Of a stretch of 64,000 bases of DNA, positions 32,360 through 41,778 are shown in pieces (the stretch's first letter is position 1; each line of letters begins with the position of its first letter). The stretch lies in contig NZ_JACSKY010000001.1 of NCBI RefSeq assembly GCF_018617855.1, positions 186,001 through 250,000 on the forward strand, given 5' to 3'. The DNA comes from Exiguobacterium qingdaonense. Its GTDB lineage: Bacteria > Bacillota > Bacilli > Exiguobacteriales > Exiguobacteriaceae. The position numbers and the translations under genes are program-made. The notes beneath the pieces are model-generated. The model was not told the DNA's origin. It did no database searches and saw only the letters and a program-made list of their open reading frames with translations.

Positions 32360-33667
32360 TTAAGGGTGGATTCGGTTTAATAAACGTGGGAACGGGATCG
32401 CTTCGCGGATATGCTCGATTCCACTGATCCAAGCGACCGTACGCTCAAGGCCGAGTCCGAAACCAGAGTGCGGGACCGAACCGTATTGACGAAGTTCGAG
32501 ATACCAGTCGTATGCCTCTGTTTCATCGAGACCTTCTTTGATGATCTCTTCTTTCAGACGATCGTAGTCGTCTTCACGTTGAGACCCCCCGATGATTTCT
32601 CCATATCCTTCTGGTGCAATCAAGTCTGCACAAAGAACGAGTTCTGGATTTTCAGGATCTACTTTCATGTAGAACGGTTTGATTTCTTTTGGCCAGTGCG
32701 TGATGAAGACCGGTTGGTCGTGTGCGTTAGCAATCGCCGTCTCATGCGGTGCACCGAAATCGTCGCCGTATTCGATGTCATCGAATCCTTCTGCCTTCAA
32801 GAATTTGATCGCATCTTCGTAACGGACACGTGGGAATGGTGCCTTCACTTGCGCCAATTTTTCAAGGTCACGTCCGAGAAGTTCAAGCTCGTTCTTACAG
32901 TTCGTAAGTGCTGACTGTGCGATGTAAGAGACGTATTGCTCTTGAATCTCAAGGTTCATGTCATGATTGAAGAACGCCATCTCTGGCTCAATCATCCAAA
33001 ATTCAATCAAGTGACGACGTGTTTTTGATTTCTCTGCACGGAACGTCGGGCCGAATGAGAATACTTTACCGAGCGCCATGGCAGCCGCTTCCATGTACAG
33101 TTGACCCGTCTGTGAGAGGTAAGCAGATTGACCGAAATAGTCTGTCTCGAACAACTCTGTCGTCCCTTCCGGCGCACTGCTCGTCAGGATTGGCGGATCG
33201 ATTTTGACGAATCCTTCTTTGTTGAAGAACTCATATGTTGCCCGAATGATCTCATTACGGACTTTCATAATTGCGTGTTGGCGACGTGAGCGGAGCCATA
33301 AGTGACGGTTGTCCATCAAAAATTCCGTTCCGTGCTCTTTTGGTGTGATCGGATAATCGACAGACTCCGCAATCACTTCTAGGTTTGTCACCTCTAGCTC
33401 AAATCCGAGTGGCGTACGTCCGCCATCTGATTTCACATTTCCTGTGACATAGACAGATGTTTCTTGTGTCACACCTTTGGCAAGAGTGAACAATTCTTCA
33501 GCAACGTCGGCTTTTACAACGACCGCCTGAGCGAAACCGCTCCCGTCTCGTAGTTGAAGAAAAGCGATTTTTCCGCTAGAACGCTTGTTGGCGATCCAAG
33601 CCCCAACGCGGACTGTTTGGCCTTCATAGTCTTTAAACTGGTTAATCGAAATAGTTGTCATGTTCAT
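32360..33667 (-). CDS. asnS: Asparaginyl-tRNA synthetase
   Basis: Class IIb aminoacyl-tRNA synthetase. N-terminal OB-fold anticodon-binding domain ([26 protein letters not shown], about 15-110), then the catalytic domain with motif 2 [28 protein letters not shown] and motif 3 [12 protein letters not shown]. The C-terminal half is complete, 435 residues. The second ATG (33665-33667) has AAAGG 6 bases ahead and is preferred over the ATG at 33673. It is 14 bases downstream of aspB. Confidence 0.97.
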   Translation of the reverse strand: MNMTTISINQFKDYEGQTVRVGAWIANKRSSGKIAFLQLRDGSGFAQAVVVKADVAEELFTLAKGVTQETSVYVTGNVKSDGGRTPLGFELEVTNLEVIAESVDYPITPKEHGTEFLMDNRHLWLRSRRQHAIMKVRNEIIRATYEFFNKEGFVKIDPPILTSSAPEGTTELFETDYFGQSAYLSQTGQLYMEAAAMALGKVFSFGPTFRAEKSKTRRHLIEFWMIEPEMAFFNHDMNLEIQEQYVSYIAQSALTNCKNELELLGRDLEKLAQVKAPFPRVRYEDAIKFLKAEGFDDIEYGDDFGAPHETAIANAHDQPVFITHWPKEIKPFYMKVDPENPELVLCADLIAPEGYGEIIGGSQREDDYDRLKEEIIKEGLDETEAYDWYLELRQYGSVPHSGFGLGLERTVAWISGIEHIREAIPFPRLLNRIHP

Positions 33668-33681
33668 TTCCATCCTTTCGC

Positions 33682-34869
33682 TTATCGAGTGCGCTTCGTA
33701 ATGAAGTCTTCTACTCGATCGAGCGCTTCTAAAACGCGTTTTAATTCAGTTGCATATGATAATCGAACATAATCGCCCTGCCCGAAACCAGAACCAGGGA
33801 CGAGTGCCACGTTTGATTCCTCTAGAACAGCCTCACACCAAGCATCGACCGTGTCAAAACCGCTCTTTGTAGCGGCAACCTTTGCATTGGCGTATAAGTA
33901 AAAGGCGCCTTGTGGCTTCAAGCAAGTGATCCCAGGAATGTTGACGAGACGATCATAGACAATCTCAAGTCGTTCCTCGAACGATTGACGCATCATCTCA
34001 ACATCATCTTGTGATCCGTTATATGCCTCCACCGCAGCAGCTTGGGCGACTGACGTTGGGTTTGATGTCGAATGCGAAGCTAGGTTTGTCATCGCACTGA
34101 TGATTTTTGCATCGCCGACGGCATATCCGATCCGCCAACCTGTCATCGCATGAGACTTCGAGACCCCATTGATGATGATGGTTCGTTCACGCATATTCGG
34201 GAGTGTCGCAATCGATACGAACGTTGCGTCACCATAAATCAGTTTTTCATAGATCTCATCGCTCACGACGAGGAGATCGTGCCGAAGAACGACATCGGCG
34301 AGTGCCTGTAGCTCTTCTTTCGTGTAAATCATTCCCGTCGGATTCGAAGGGCTGTTTAAGATGACGGCCTTCGTACGTTTTGTAATCGCATGCTCGAGGT
34401 GTTCCGGCGTCAATTTAAAGGAAGTCTCTTCATTCGTGTCGACGAACACGGGCTCACCATCCGCCAACTTGATTTGCTCTGGATAACTGACCCAGTATGG
34501 TGTCGGGACAATCACTTCGTCCCCTTCATCTAGAATGGCTTGGAACAAGGCATAAAGGGCATGTTTCGCACCAGAGGCGACCATTACTTCGTTGCGCTCG
34601 AACGACAATGCGCTATCGCGTTTCGTCTTTTCTATAATGACATCTTTCAAGGCGACCGTACCGCCTGAAGGTGTGTATTTTGTATCACCTTCACGAGCTG
34701 CTTGACACGCTGCATCGATGATTCGATCTGGCGTATTAAAATCTGGTTCGCCTGCCCCCAGTCCAATGACATCTTTACCTGAAGCCTTGAGCGCCTTCGC
34801 CTTAGCTGTGATCGCTAATGTTGTCGACGGTGTGAGTTGCTTCACACGTTTCGCTAATAGATGTTCCAC
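33682..34869 (-). CDS. aspB: Aspartate aminotransferase
   Basis: PLP-dependent class I aminotransferase (I-gamma subgroup) interconverting aspartate and oxaloacetate. It has [13 protein letters not shown] near the N-terminus, [23 protein letters not shown] and the Schiff-base lysine in [16 protein letters not shown]. The start is GTG 34867-34869 with AGAGGGGG ahead (395 residues). It lies between ypmB and asnS, exactly as in B. subtilis, coupling aspartate supply to asparaginyl-tRNA synthesis. Confidence 0.95.
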   Translation of the reverse strand: MEHLLAKRVKQLTPSTTLAITAKAKALKASGKDVIGLGAGEPDFNTPDRIIDAACQAAREGDTKYTPSGGTVALKDVIIEKTKRDSALSFERNEVMVASGAKHALYALFQAILDEGDEVIVPTPYWVSYPEQIKLADGEPVFVDTNEETSFKLTPEHLEHAITKRTKAVILNSPSNPTGMIYTKEELQALADVVLRHDLLVVSDEIYEKLIYGDATFVSIATLPNMRERTIIINGVSKSHAMTGWRIGYAVGDAKIISAMTNLASHSTSNPTSVAQAAAVEAYNGSQDDVEMMRQSFEERLEIVYDRLVNIPGITCLKPQGAFYLYANAKVAATKSGFDTVDAWCEAVLEESNVALVPGSGFGQGDYVRLSYATELKRVLEALDRVEDFITKRTR

Positions 34870-34889
34870 GATAATCCCCCTCTGATTCG

Positions 34890-35372
34890 TCATATGTTTT
34901 GGTCGGACAATTGGACGCGCCGGATATATTCCCCGGTTTGTAGTGTGTAGTATGAATACGTATACGACGTCTCTGTTTTTGTGACCACTTCAATCAATGC
35001 TCTCTTGTCAAAACCGACCTTGCAGCTGACCAGTTGTCCGCCCGTCTCTTCGACCGAACGTGAACAGACATCCGTCACGCCAACTTCACCGACCTCACGT
35101 TCCTCTATATCTAACTTGTCATTCAATGGAACAAACCAGATCTTGTCTGTTCCTGTAAAGACGACGTACGTTTCTGTTCCGTTGAATAGTTCTCCTCGAC
35201 CTACCTTCAGGTTTGGGGATTCGTCAGCCAGTCGCTCCGTCGCCGCTTCGATGAGCTTCTCTTTTTGAATCTCTGTGTGGCCGATGGTGAATCGATACAT
35301 CACGCTAAAGACAAGGACGACACCAACAAGTGCCGCCAGCAGAGAGACGATCCATTTTGACTTTTTCGTCAT
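34890..35372 (-). CDS. ypmB: YpmB-like membrane-anchored protein
   Basis: A 160-residue protein with one N-terminal transmembrane segment (SLLAALVGVVLVFSVMY) and an extracytoplasmic domain of the DUF5590/PepSY-like type. KIWFVPLND and the C-terminal TYSYYTLQTGEYIRRVQLS are typical. The function is unknown. It overlaps ypmA by ATGA and precedes aspB in the conserved ypmA-ypmB-aspB-asnS order. Confidence 0.85.
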   Translation of the reverse strand: MTKKSKWIVSLLAALVGVVLVFSVMYRFTIGHTEIQKEKLIEAATERLADESPNLKVGRGELFNGTETYVVFTGTDKIWFVPLNDKLDIEEREVGEVGVTDVCSRSVEETGGQLVSCKVGFDKRALIEVVTKTETSYTYSYYTLQTGEYIRRVQLSDQNI

Positions 35373-35554
35373 TCTGTACGATAGATGGTGAAGACCATCT
35401 CTTCTTTCTTCGGATCATTCACTTTTTTCTCTAGTGACAAACCGAACATTAAATCCTGACTTTTTAAAGTCCGATTCAATAAGTCGACAATCTTGTAAAC
35501 GTCCGCAGTCGGTTCAATGCGTACGCTCGCCAGCGTCTCAATATTCGAGTTCAT
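35369..35554 (-). CDS. ypmA: YpmA, DUF4264 family
   Basis: A 61-residue soluble protein of unknown function. The body IETLASVRIEPTADVYKIVDLLNRTLK and EEMVFTIYRTE match the DUF4264 family of Bacillales. The ATG at 35552-35554 with GGAGGAGGAG ahead is clearly the start, not the longer open frame to 35608, which overlaps the promoter. Confidence 0.85.
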   Translation of the reverse strand: MNSNIETLASVRIEPTADVYKIVDLLNRTLKSQDLMFGLSLEKKVNDPKKEEMVFTIYRTE

Positions 35555-35587
35555 ATTGACTCCTCCTCCAAAAACACTATACGTATC

Positions 35588-35616
35588 ATTATAAAACGAT
35601 AACATCATGATGCCTA
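35588..35616 (-). promoter_or_regulatory. Sigma-A promoter of ypmA-ypmB-aspB-asnS
   Basis: Minus strand TAGGCA (35611-35616), 17-base spacer, perfect TATAAT (35588-35593), beginning 3 bases after the dinG stop. Confidence 0.6.
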
Positions 35617-35619
35617 GCG

Positions 35620-38430
35620 TTATCTATCATTTCGTGCCACTGACTTTTCCTTCTCATCTAAAAACAGCTCCAACTCTGCCAGTGACGTTTCCAGAGACCC
35701 TTCAACCCGGTCCACCTTAGGCAAACTGTTGATAAATTGTTTGCCGTAACGCGTCGTCTCGACACGACGGTCGAACACAAAAATGGCACCGTAATCATCG
35801 CTTGAGCGGATCAATCGACCGACCCCTTGTTTGAATCGAATGACCGCTTGAGGAAGTGATAGCTCAAAGAATGGAGACTTCCCCATCGATTCAATTTTTT
35901 CGGACCTTGCTTGCATGACAGGTTGGTCAGGAGGTGCAAACGGGAGTCGGACGATCACAAGACACGTCAACGCCTCGCCTGGTATATCGACGCCTTCCCA
36001 AAAGCTAGCTGTTCCGAAGAGAATCGATTGTTCCATGCGTTTGAACTGTTTCGTCAAACGGCTTCGGGAACCTCCGCTGACGCCTTGCGCAAGAAGCGTA
36101 TAAGAAGGATCTAGGTGGTCTTTCACTTGCTCATACGTTAGACGCAACAATTCATTAGAAGTGAAGAGGACGAGCATTCTTCCTTTCGTCACGTTCGCGA
36201 TTTGAACGATCGACCTTGCCGTCTGGTCTACAAATTGAGGAAGCGGCACGTCATTGATCAGTGGGAAATCATTCGGTACAAACAGTTTCGTCTGATCCTT
36301 ATAGTTGAATGGAGAAGGCAACACGACCCTCCTGACCGATTCGTTTTCTAGTCCGAGCCGTCGTTCCATGAAGCTGAACTTCCCTGAGACCGTCATCGTC
36401 GCCGACGTCAAAATCGTCGGTCTCTTTTTAAATAGTCGCTCGTGTAGAAGAGGTCCGATTTCGACCGGTTGCGTATATACCGATGTCAACTTTCGGTTCC
36501 CTAAATTCAGTTCGACCCAACTGACTGAATCGTCATCCTGGGCTAACATCGTTTCATATATGACACCCTCTAGCTCTCGAACGTCTCCAATCAACGTTTT
36601 CAAGTCGCTTAGTAGCGCACGTTGTTTAAACGTCATATGCTCTTTACGCTCATCTAACAGTCGATGGAGGTGTCTGATAGACGTCCGAAGCGTCCGAAGT
36701 TTATCTTCGAGTCGATTTGCCACCTCTCGAATCGGTCTAAATGAAGCGCCAGTCCGTTCGAAACGAACAGTTTGTCGAGGTTCTTTCTTCCTAGTAAGCG
36801 ACTGGAGTGCCGTCAATAGATCTTCAAGTTCTTCCTCCACCCGTGTAAGCGATGCATCAATCTGTTGACTGAACGCTTCTGCTTCTTCAGTGACAGATGT
36901 CAAATCGGCCAACTGAATGATACGTGAATGGAATTTACCATCCGCTCCATACCCGAACCATTTAAACAACCGATCGAATTGAATCGCATCAAATGTCATA
37001 CCAAAATGATGAGAGGCCACTTCCTCAACTTGATGTGCCTCGTCTAACACAAGAGGTGTATCAGTCGGCAAAATACCTGCCTGATGCTGTAAATCAGAAA
37101 ACAGTAAGGCGTGATTCGTCACGATTAAATCGGCTTCTTTCGAGCGTAAGACAGCTTTTGTGAAGAAATCACGACTATACCATGGATCAAAACGACCAAA
37201 CTCACTTGAGGAATCGGCCTGGATCAATCGTTTGAACGATGCCGGTCCATGTGTTGCAGACCCAGGGAATGAAAGTTCTTCTAAATCTCCTGTCTCTGTC
37301 TCAGTTAGCCAGACGAGAACCATCGCTTTACACATCGACGCCAATAGGCCGTCATTCGATTCGTCAAGCAACATTTCGAATTTACGTAAATCGATATAGT
37401 TTCGTCTTCCTTTTAGCAAAGTGAATTCAATTTCAGGAAAAATCTGTCGAAGCACGGGCAAATCTCGATTCAGTAGCTGTTCCTGCAATTGGATTGTATG
37501 TGTGCTTATGACGACAGGACGTTTCGTCTCGAGTGCGTGATGCGCGCTCGGAATCAAGTACGCCAACGTCTTTCCTGTTCCGGTACCAGCTTCGACCAAT
37601 AACGTCTCTTCGTCATCTAATGCTTTATACACGTGACGCATCATCTCGAATTGACTTTGTCTCGGTTCGAACTGTTCAAATAGCGCAGGAAGCGTCTCTT
37701 CAATCGTACGATGTAGAAACGGTTCGAACGGTTCACGCTCTATTGCTGGGACGAACGTATCATTCGGACGATGTAAAGCAATCTTCCGATGGATATCAAA
37801 CCGTGATTCATCATCTGGACGGATCCCTACCTCCACAATGACCTCATCGAGTAACGGTTCGATATGACTCGTCCATGATTCGGATAAATCGCGGAGTCGC
37901 TTCAACGTTACGACCGGTAAATCTCGTAATCGATCGAGCATTTGAATGAAGAGCTCGGCTGTCGCCTCTGCATCACTAAGCGCTCGATGCGCATCTGTAT
38001 GTATGAGGTCGAACGTATCTGCCAACGCTTCTAACGTATGGCTTTCAAGCGTCGGATAAAGAATACGAGCCATTTCAACCGTATCGATCGCCCTTCCTTG
38101 AAACGGAAGATACCCAGCTTGTTCAAGACTCTCGTTTAAAAAAGTTAAATCAAATGCAACGTTATGTGCCACAAATACCCGTCCATCTAATATGTTCCAA
38201 ATGTCGGGAATCACTTCTTCAAATGTGGGTGCATCACTAACATCGGCATCCCGAATCGTTGTCAATTGCGTGATAAAGGGTGGAATCGGTCGACTCGGCC
38301 GAATCAAGGTGCTGTAGCGCTCAATCGCTTCACCACCTCGTACGACGACCGCCGCAAACTCAATTAGTTCATCACCGGACTTTACGGAATGACCCGTTGT
38401 CTCTATATCCACAATCACATACGTGTCCAT
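35620..38430 (-). CDS. dinG: DinG-family helicase with N-terminal DEDD exonuclease domain
   Basis: A 936-residue protein. Residues 1-170 are a DnaQ-like 3'-5' exonuclease: DIETTG (Asp8, Glu10), VFVAHNVAFDLTFLN and HRALSDAEATAELF. The remainder is an XPD/DinG-type helicase with VEAGTGTGKTLAYLIP (Walker A, near 280), VLDEAHQ (motif II) and GVGRLIRSSDDYG (motif VI). I do not see the four iron-sulphur cysteines of E. coli DinG, as is usual for the Gram-positive form, which in S. aureus acts mainly as a nuclease. No SOS (LexA) box is visible upstream. Confidence 0.93.
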   Translation of the reverse strand: MDTYVIVDIETTGHSVKSGDELIEFAAVVVRGGEAIERYSTLIRPSRPIPPFITQLTTIRDADVSDAPTFEEVIPDIWNILDGRVFVAHNVAFDLTFLNESLEQAGYLPFQGRAIDTVEMARILYPTLESHTLEALADTFDLIHTDAHRALSDAEATAELFIQMLDRLRDLPVVTLKRLRDLSESWTSHIEPLLDEVIVEVGIRPDDESRFDIHRKIALHRPNDTFVPAIEREPFEPFLHRTIEETLPALFEQFEPRQSQFEMMRHVYKALDDEETLLVEAGTGTGKTLAYLIPSAHHALETKRPVVISTHTIQLQEQLLNRDLPVLRQIFPEIEFTLLKGRRNYIDLRKFEMLLDESNDGLLASMCKAMVLVWLTETETGDLEELSFPGSATHGPASFKRLIQADSSSEFGRFDPWYSRDFFTKAVLRSKEADLIVTNHALLFSDLQHQAGILPTDTPLVLDEAHQVEEVASHHFGMTFDAIQFDRLFKWFGYGADGKFHSRIIQLADLTSVTEEAEAFSQQIDASLTRVEEELEDLLTALQSLTRKKEPRQTVRFERTGASFRPIREVANRLEDKLRTLRTSIRHLHRLLDERKEHMTFKQRALLSDLKTLIGDVRELEGVIYETMLAQDDDSVSWVELNLGNRKLTSVYTQPVEIGPLLHERLFKKRPTILTSATMTVSGKFSFMERRLGLENESVRRVVLPSPFNYKDQTKLFVPNDFPLINDVPLPQFVDQTARSIVQIANVTKGRMLVLFTSNELLRLTYEQVKDHLDPSYTLLAQGVSGGSRSRLTKQFKRMEQSILFGTASFWEGVDIPGEALTCLVIVRLPFAPPDQPVMQARSEKIESMGKSPFFELSLPQAVIRFKQGVGRLIRSSDDYGAIFVFDRRVETTRYGKQFINSLPKVDRVEGSLETSLAELELFLDEKEKSVARNDR

Positions 38431-38504
38431 AACATCCTTCCCATCTTTGGCACGCTCGTGCTTTCTGTCTGTCTCATCTTACCATAGAACGAACGACGAA
38501 AAAA

Positions 38505-38530
38505 CGGGGATGCCTCTATAGACATCCCCG
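38505..38530 (-). terminator. Terminator of panBCD
   Basis: 8-bp stem CGGGGATG/CATCCCCG and 10-base loop with T6 on the minus strand, just after panD; it separates the pan operon from dinG. Confidence 0.85.
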
Positions 38531-38536
38531 AGTCTT

Positions 38537-38920
38537 TTATAAAATCGTATGAGCGATCTCTTCGTAAAGAAGTTGATCAACTTCATTTTGCTCATTCAAT
38601 ACAGCGACTTTTGGACGATGCGTTTTTGCCTCTTCCGCGGTCATTTGACCGTACGCCATAATAATGATGACGTCACCGACCTGGAAGTGACGAGCGGCCG
38701 CACCGTTCAAACAAACCACCCCCGAACCGCGTTCTCCTTTGATGACATATGTCTCGATTCGTGCGCCGTTATGGTTATTCGTGATGTGGACGTGCTCGTT
38801 TTCCATGATACCGACCGCATCCATCAAATCCTCATCGATCGTGATTGAACCGACATAGTGTAAGTTTGCCTCTGTCACGGTTGCCTTATGAAGCTTCGCG
38901 TGCATAAATGTACGAATCAT
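38537..38920 (-). CDS. panD: Aspartate 1-decarboxylase (proenzyme)
   Basis: Makes beta-alanine for pantothenate. The 127-residue proenzyme cleaves itself between Gly24 and Ser25 ([11 protein letters not shown]), giving the pyruvoyl cofactor. [17 protein letters not shown] is the conserved second half. ATG 38918-38920 with GAAGGGG ahead puts the cleavage serine at residue 25, as usual; the upstream extension is rejected. It is 5 bases after panC. Confidence 0.96.
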   Translation of the reverse strand: MIRTFMHAKLHKATVTEANLHYVGSITIDEDLMDAVGIMENEHVHITNNHNGARIETYVIKGERGSGVVCLNGAAARHFQVGDVIIIMAYGQMTAEEAKTHRPKVAVLNEQNEVDQLLYEEIAHTIL

Positions 38921-38925
38921 CAGAT

Positions 38926-39759
38926 TCACCCCTTCTTCCAAATCACATTATCAATCAATCGGGCCCGTTCAAACTGAACGGCCACCGCGAGCAATAGTTC
39001 TGTCGAGTCGTTTGAGACGACTCCGAGCGTCGGGTAGTCAACGACCTCGACGTAATCGATTTGACTGTTCGGAATCTCGTCTAACCGGTCCGTCAATTGT
39101 TGCTTGACCTTCTTTGGGTCATCCCCCGCTTCGAGCGATGCTTTCGCTACCGTCAACGCTTTATAAATTTGACTTGCTTCTTCTTTTTCTTCATCTGTCA
39201 AATAGACGTTCCGGGAAGACTTGGCAAGTCCTGTCTCCTCACGCACAATCGGACAACGTCGGATTTCGACCGGGACGAAATAATCTCGGACATATCCTTC
39301 AATCAGGGCCACTTGCTGGGCATCTTTCAGACCGAAGTAAGCACGTGTCGGTCGCACAAGATTAAATAATTTTGAGACGATTGTCAACACACCATCGAAG
39401 TGACCCGGTCGACTTGCCCCACAAAGCACATCCGCCCCGTGACGGACGGTGACGCGCGCCATATCGAGTGGGTACATCGTTTCTGTCGTCGGGTAGAATA
39501 ACAGGTCGACTCCTGCCTCACGTGCCAACTTCTCATCTCGTTCAAAGTCCCGTGGATAACGATCGAGATCTTCATTCGGCCCGAACTGTGTCGGATTGAC
39601 AAAAATACTCATGACGACGAAATCATTCTCACATCGCGCGTTCTCAACAAGGCTCATATGCCCTTCATGCAAATACCCCATCGTCGGAACGAAACCGATT
39701 GTTTGCTCAAGCGGTAAAGCATGTTGTAACTCTTTTACGGTTGATACGATCTTCATCAT
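38926..39759 (-). CDS. panC: Pantothenate synthetase
   Basis: Joins pantoate and beta-alanine using ATP. The 277-residue protein has the nucleotidyl-transferase motifs [16 protein letters not shown] (HxGH, near 24-38), [30 protein letters not shown] (the KMSKS-like KDAQQ) and KSSRNVYLT. The start overlaps the panB stop as ATGA; a second ATG directly follows and is 5 bases from GGGGGG, so the first methionine may not be used. Confidence 0.96.
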   Translation of the reverse strand: MMKIVSTVKELQHALPLEQTIGFVPTMGYLHEGHMSLVENARCENDFVVMSIFVNPTQFGPNEDLDRYPRDFERDEKLAREAGVDLLFYPTTETMYPLDMARVTVRHGADVLCGASRPGHFDGVLTIVSKLFNLVRPTRAYFGLKDAQQVALIEGYVRDYFVPVEIRRCPIVREETGLAKSSRNVYLTDEEKEEASQIYKALTVAKASLEAGDDPKKVKQQLTDRLDEIPNSQIDYVEVVDYPTLGVVSNDSTELLLAVAVQFERARLIDNVIWKKG

Positions 39760-40589
39760 TTCCCCCCGTACAACGAGTCGAGTAACGACTCATCCATCGT
39801 GAACGTATGGCGTTCTAGAGGAAACTGACCGGTTTTCGTCTCATTGACATACGTTCGAATCGCATCCGTCGCCATCTCGTTCACATCCGCATAAGCTTGG
39901 ACGAATTTAGGTAGGCGGTCTACACCATACTTTAGGACGTCATGATAGACGAGCACCTGGCCATCGACATCCGCACCGGCTCCGATTCCGATGACCGGAA
40001 TCGTCAATTTTTCTGCGATGCGTTTTGCTAACTGGTGCGGCACACACTCGAGGACGAGCATCTTCGCACCGGCACGTTCCGCAGCCAAACTATCTTGTAT
40101 GAGTGTTTCGGCAGCCTCGATGGACTTTCCTTGAACTTTATATCCTTCTAGCACCCCGACCGATTGAGGGGTCAACCCTAGATGGGCGACACACGGCATC
40201 CCGACTTGCGTCAGGCGCTCAATCGTATGGAGCACGTCTCCGGCACCTTCTAGTTTGATCGCATCTGCATGTGCCTCTTGGAACAAGCGGGCTGCTGCTT
40301 GAAGCGTTCGATCAAAATCTCCATGATAGGTCGCAAACGGCATATCCACCACTACGAACGTGTTCTTCGCCCCACGGCGTACCGCTTTTGAATGATGGAG
40401 CATGTCCTCCATCGTCACTGGGATTGTCGAGTCGTAGCCAAGTACGACCATCCCAAGTGAGTCACCGACTAAAATTAAATCGACCCCCGCCGCCTCGGCA
40501 AGTTTGGCTGACGGATAATCGTACGCCGTTAACATGACGAGCTTTTCTTCTTCGTTCATTTTTTTTAACAATGAAGTCATCGTGTGCAT
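39756..40589 (-). CDS. panB: 3-methyl-2-oxobutanoate hydroxymethyltransferase
   Basis: Makes ketopantoate from alpha-ketoisovalerate and methylene-tetrahydrofolate, the first step toward pantothenate and CoA. The 277-residue barrel has [57 protein letters not shown] and the catalytic Glu region LVLECVP. AGGAGGAG precedes the ATG. It is the first gene after the long structured leader at 40590-40784. Confidence 0.96.
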   Translation of the reverse strand: MHTMTSLLKKMNEEEKLVMLTAYDYPSAKLAEAAGVDLILVGDSLGMVVLGYDSTIPVTMEDMLHHSKAVRRGAKNTFVVVDMPFATYHGDFDRTLQAAARLFQEAHADAIKLEGAGDVLHTIERLTQVGMPCVAHLGLTPQSVGVLEGYKVQGKSIEAAETLIQDSLAAERAGAKMLVLECVPHQLAKRIAEKLTIPVIGIGAGADVDGQVLVYHDVLKYGVDRLPKFVQAYADVNEMATDAIRTYVNETKTGQFPLERHTFTMDESLLDSLYGGK

Positions 40590-40784
40590 CTGTTTCTCCT
40601 CCTAAACGTGGAGACAGGAAAGAATAAACGCCTTCTTACACAAATGGCAAGAAGGCGCACGAAAAACAACGTTCATGGTTTTCATGAGTTAGTGTCCTTC
40701 TGTCCCTGTCAAAATGATCAAGGCAGACAATTAAATGTGACGGTCTGCAAGCACGGTACACTTCAGCAATCGATAGCGTCCGAT
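40590..40784 (-). promoter_or_regulatory. Structured 5' leader of panBCD with terminator-like hairpin
   Basis: About 195 bases between the predicted start and panB. On the minus strand it contains a stem GCAGAC/GTCTGC (around 40731-40750), then AGAAGGACAC (40701-40692), then a 9-bp hairpin CGCCTTCTT/AAGAAGGCG (40629-40657) followed by the U-rich UUUAUUCUUU. AGAAGG can pair with the CCTTCT of the hairpin, a possible antiterminator. CTCC upstream of panB can pair with the ribosome binding site. The pan RNA motif of Weinberg et al. 2010 is known before panB genes, but I cannot confirm a match by eye. Confidence 0.5.
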
Positions 40785-40790
40785 ACATTA

Positions 40791-40819
40791 AGTATAGTCG
40801 ATGGTCCCGCTTTCATCAA
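40791..40819 (-). promoter_or_regulatory. Sigma-A promoter of panBCD
   Basis: Minus strand TTGATG (40814-40819), 17-base spacer, TATACT (40791-40796). The -35 box lies across the birA stop codon. Predicted start near 40784. Confidence 0.65.
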
Positions 40820-41778
40820 TCATTCCACACCGCGATCTCAGCAGAGTAGACCGATTCGACCGTTCCATCCGCCTCCAGTAGCAACGCCCCTTCGTCAGAG
40901 ATGCCTCGCATCATTCCTGTTCGCGATGTTCGTGAGACGTTCAACGTGACCGTTTCATTTAAATAAGCGGCATGTTTCATCCAGTTCAAACGAATCGGTG
41001 CAAATCCAGATTCAAGGAATCGGTCGTACTCGGTCTCGAGTTCTGCCAATAAATCTGCCAATAACTCACTGCGATGATACCGCGTCCCGGTCTCTAAATA
41101 CAGCGATGTCGCCCGATGCGCCAACTCAGTCGGAATCGTTTCGCCGTTCACGTTCATCCCAAACCCTAAAATGACGGCCTGGATGCGGTCACCTTCCGTT
41201 TGCATTTCCGTCAAGATGCCTCCGATTTTTTTACCGTTTAACAATAAATCGTTCGGCCATTTGATCGTCACGTCGAGGTGTCGCGCACTTAACGCCTTCG
41301 CAAACGCACTTGCCGCCATCAACGTCAGCTTTGATGCGTCCCGAATCGGTAAATCCGGTCTTAAGATCACGCTTGCCGCGATATTGACGTGCTTCGGGTT
41401 GTGCCAGTTGCGACCGAGTTGGCCGCGCCCGGCCGTCTGTTCCTCACTGATGACGAGCGTCCCCTCTGCGACATGTTGTTGTGCCAGTTCATGTGCGATG
41501 CGCTGAGTCGTATCGACTTGGTCGTAAGCATAGACGGCTTGCCCAAACCTACCCTTTCGAAATGAAACGAACGCCGGTTCATCATATCGGTCGCTCTGTT
41601 CAAGCAACTGATATCCTTTTCGAGGTATGGTCTGGATCGCATGGCCGTCTTGTTTGAGTGATTCGACATGTTTCCAAATAGCGGTACGTGAAATATTTAA
41701 TTGTCGTGCCAGTTCTTGTCCGCTCCATACCTCACCATCTTGTAAAAGCGTCAAGACACGCCCGCGCGTTGAAGCCAT
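40816..41778 (-). CDS. birA: Biotin--[acetyl-CoA-carboxylase] ligase / biotin repressor BirA
   Basis: Attaches biotin to its carrier proteins and, in this two-domain form, can repress biotin genes. The 320-residue protein has an N-terminal helix-turn-helix (SGQELARQLNISRTAIWKHVESL, about 19-42), the adenylate loop GRGQLGRNW near 115, IKWPNDLLLNGKKIGGILTEM, and a C-terminal SH3-like domain. GAGGAGG precedes the ATG, which lies 28 bases inside cca. No biotin operon or BirA operator is in this window. Confidence 0.95.
   Translation of the reverse strand: MASTRGRVLTLLQDGEVWSGQELARQLNISRTAIWKHVESLKQDGHAIQTIPRKGYQLLEQSDRYDEPAFVSFRKGRFGQAVYAYDQVDTTQRIAHELAQQHVAEGTLVISEEQTAGRGQLGRNWHNPKHVNIAASVILRPDLPIRDASKLTLMAASAFAKALSARHLDVTIKWPNDLLLNGKKIGGILTEMQTEGDRIQAVILGFGMNVNGETIPTELAHRATSLYLETGTRYHRSELLADLLAELETEYDRFLESGFAPIRLNWMKHAAYLNETVTLNVSRTSRTGMMRGISDEGALLLEADGTVESVYSAEIAVWND

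Noticed and set aside
38431-38504. Searched for LexA boxes ahead of dinG, recU and mrfA
   Set aside because: No CGAAC-N4-GTTCG type sequence was found near these starts; the dinG region has only an extended -10 (TGGTAAGAT) with a poor -35.
41751-41778. 28-base overlap of cca and birA suggested a frameshift
   Set aside because: Both proteins are full length with complete motifs, and birA has its own GAGGAGG site; overlaps of this kind recur in this operon.
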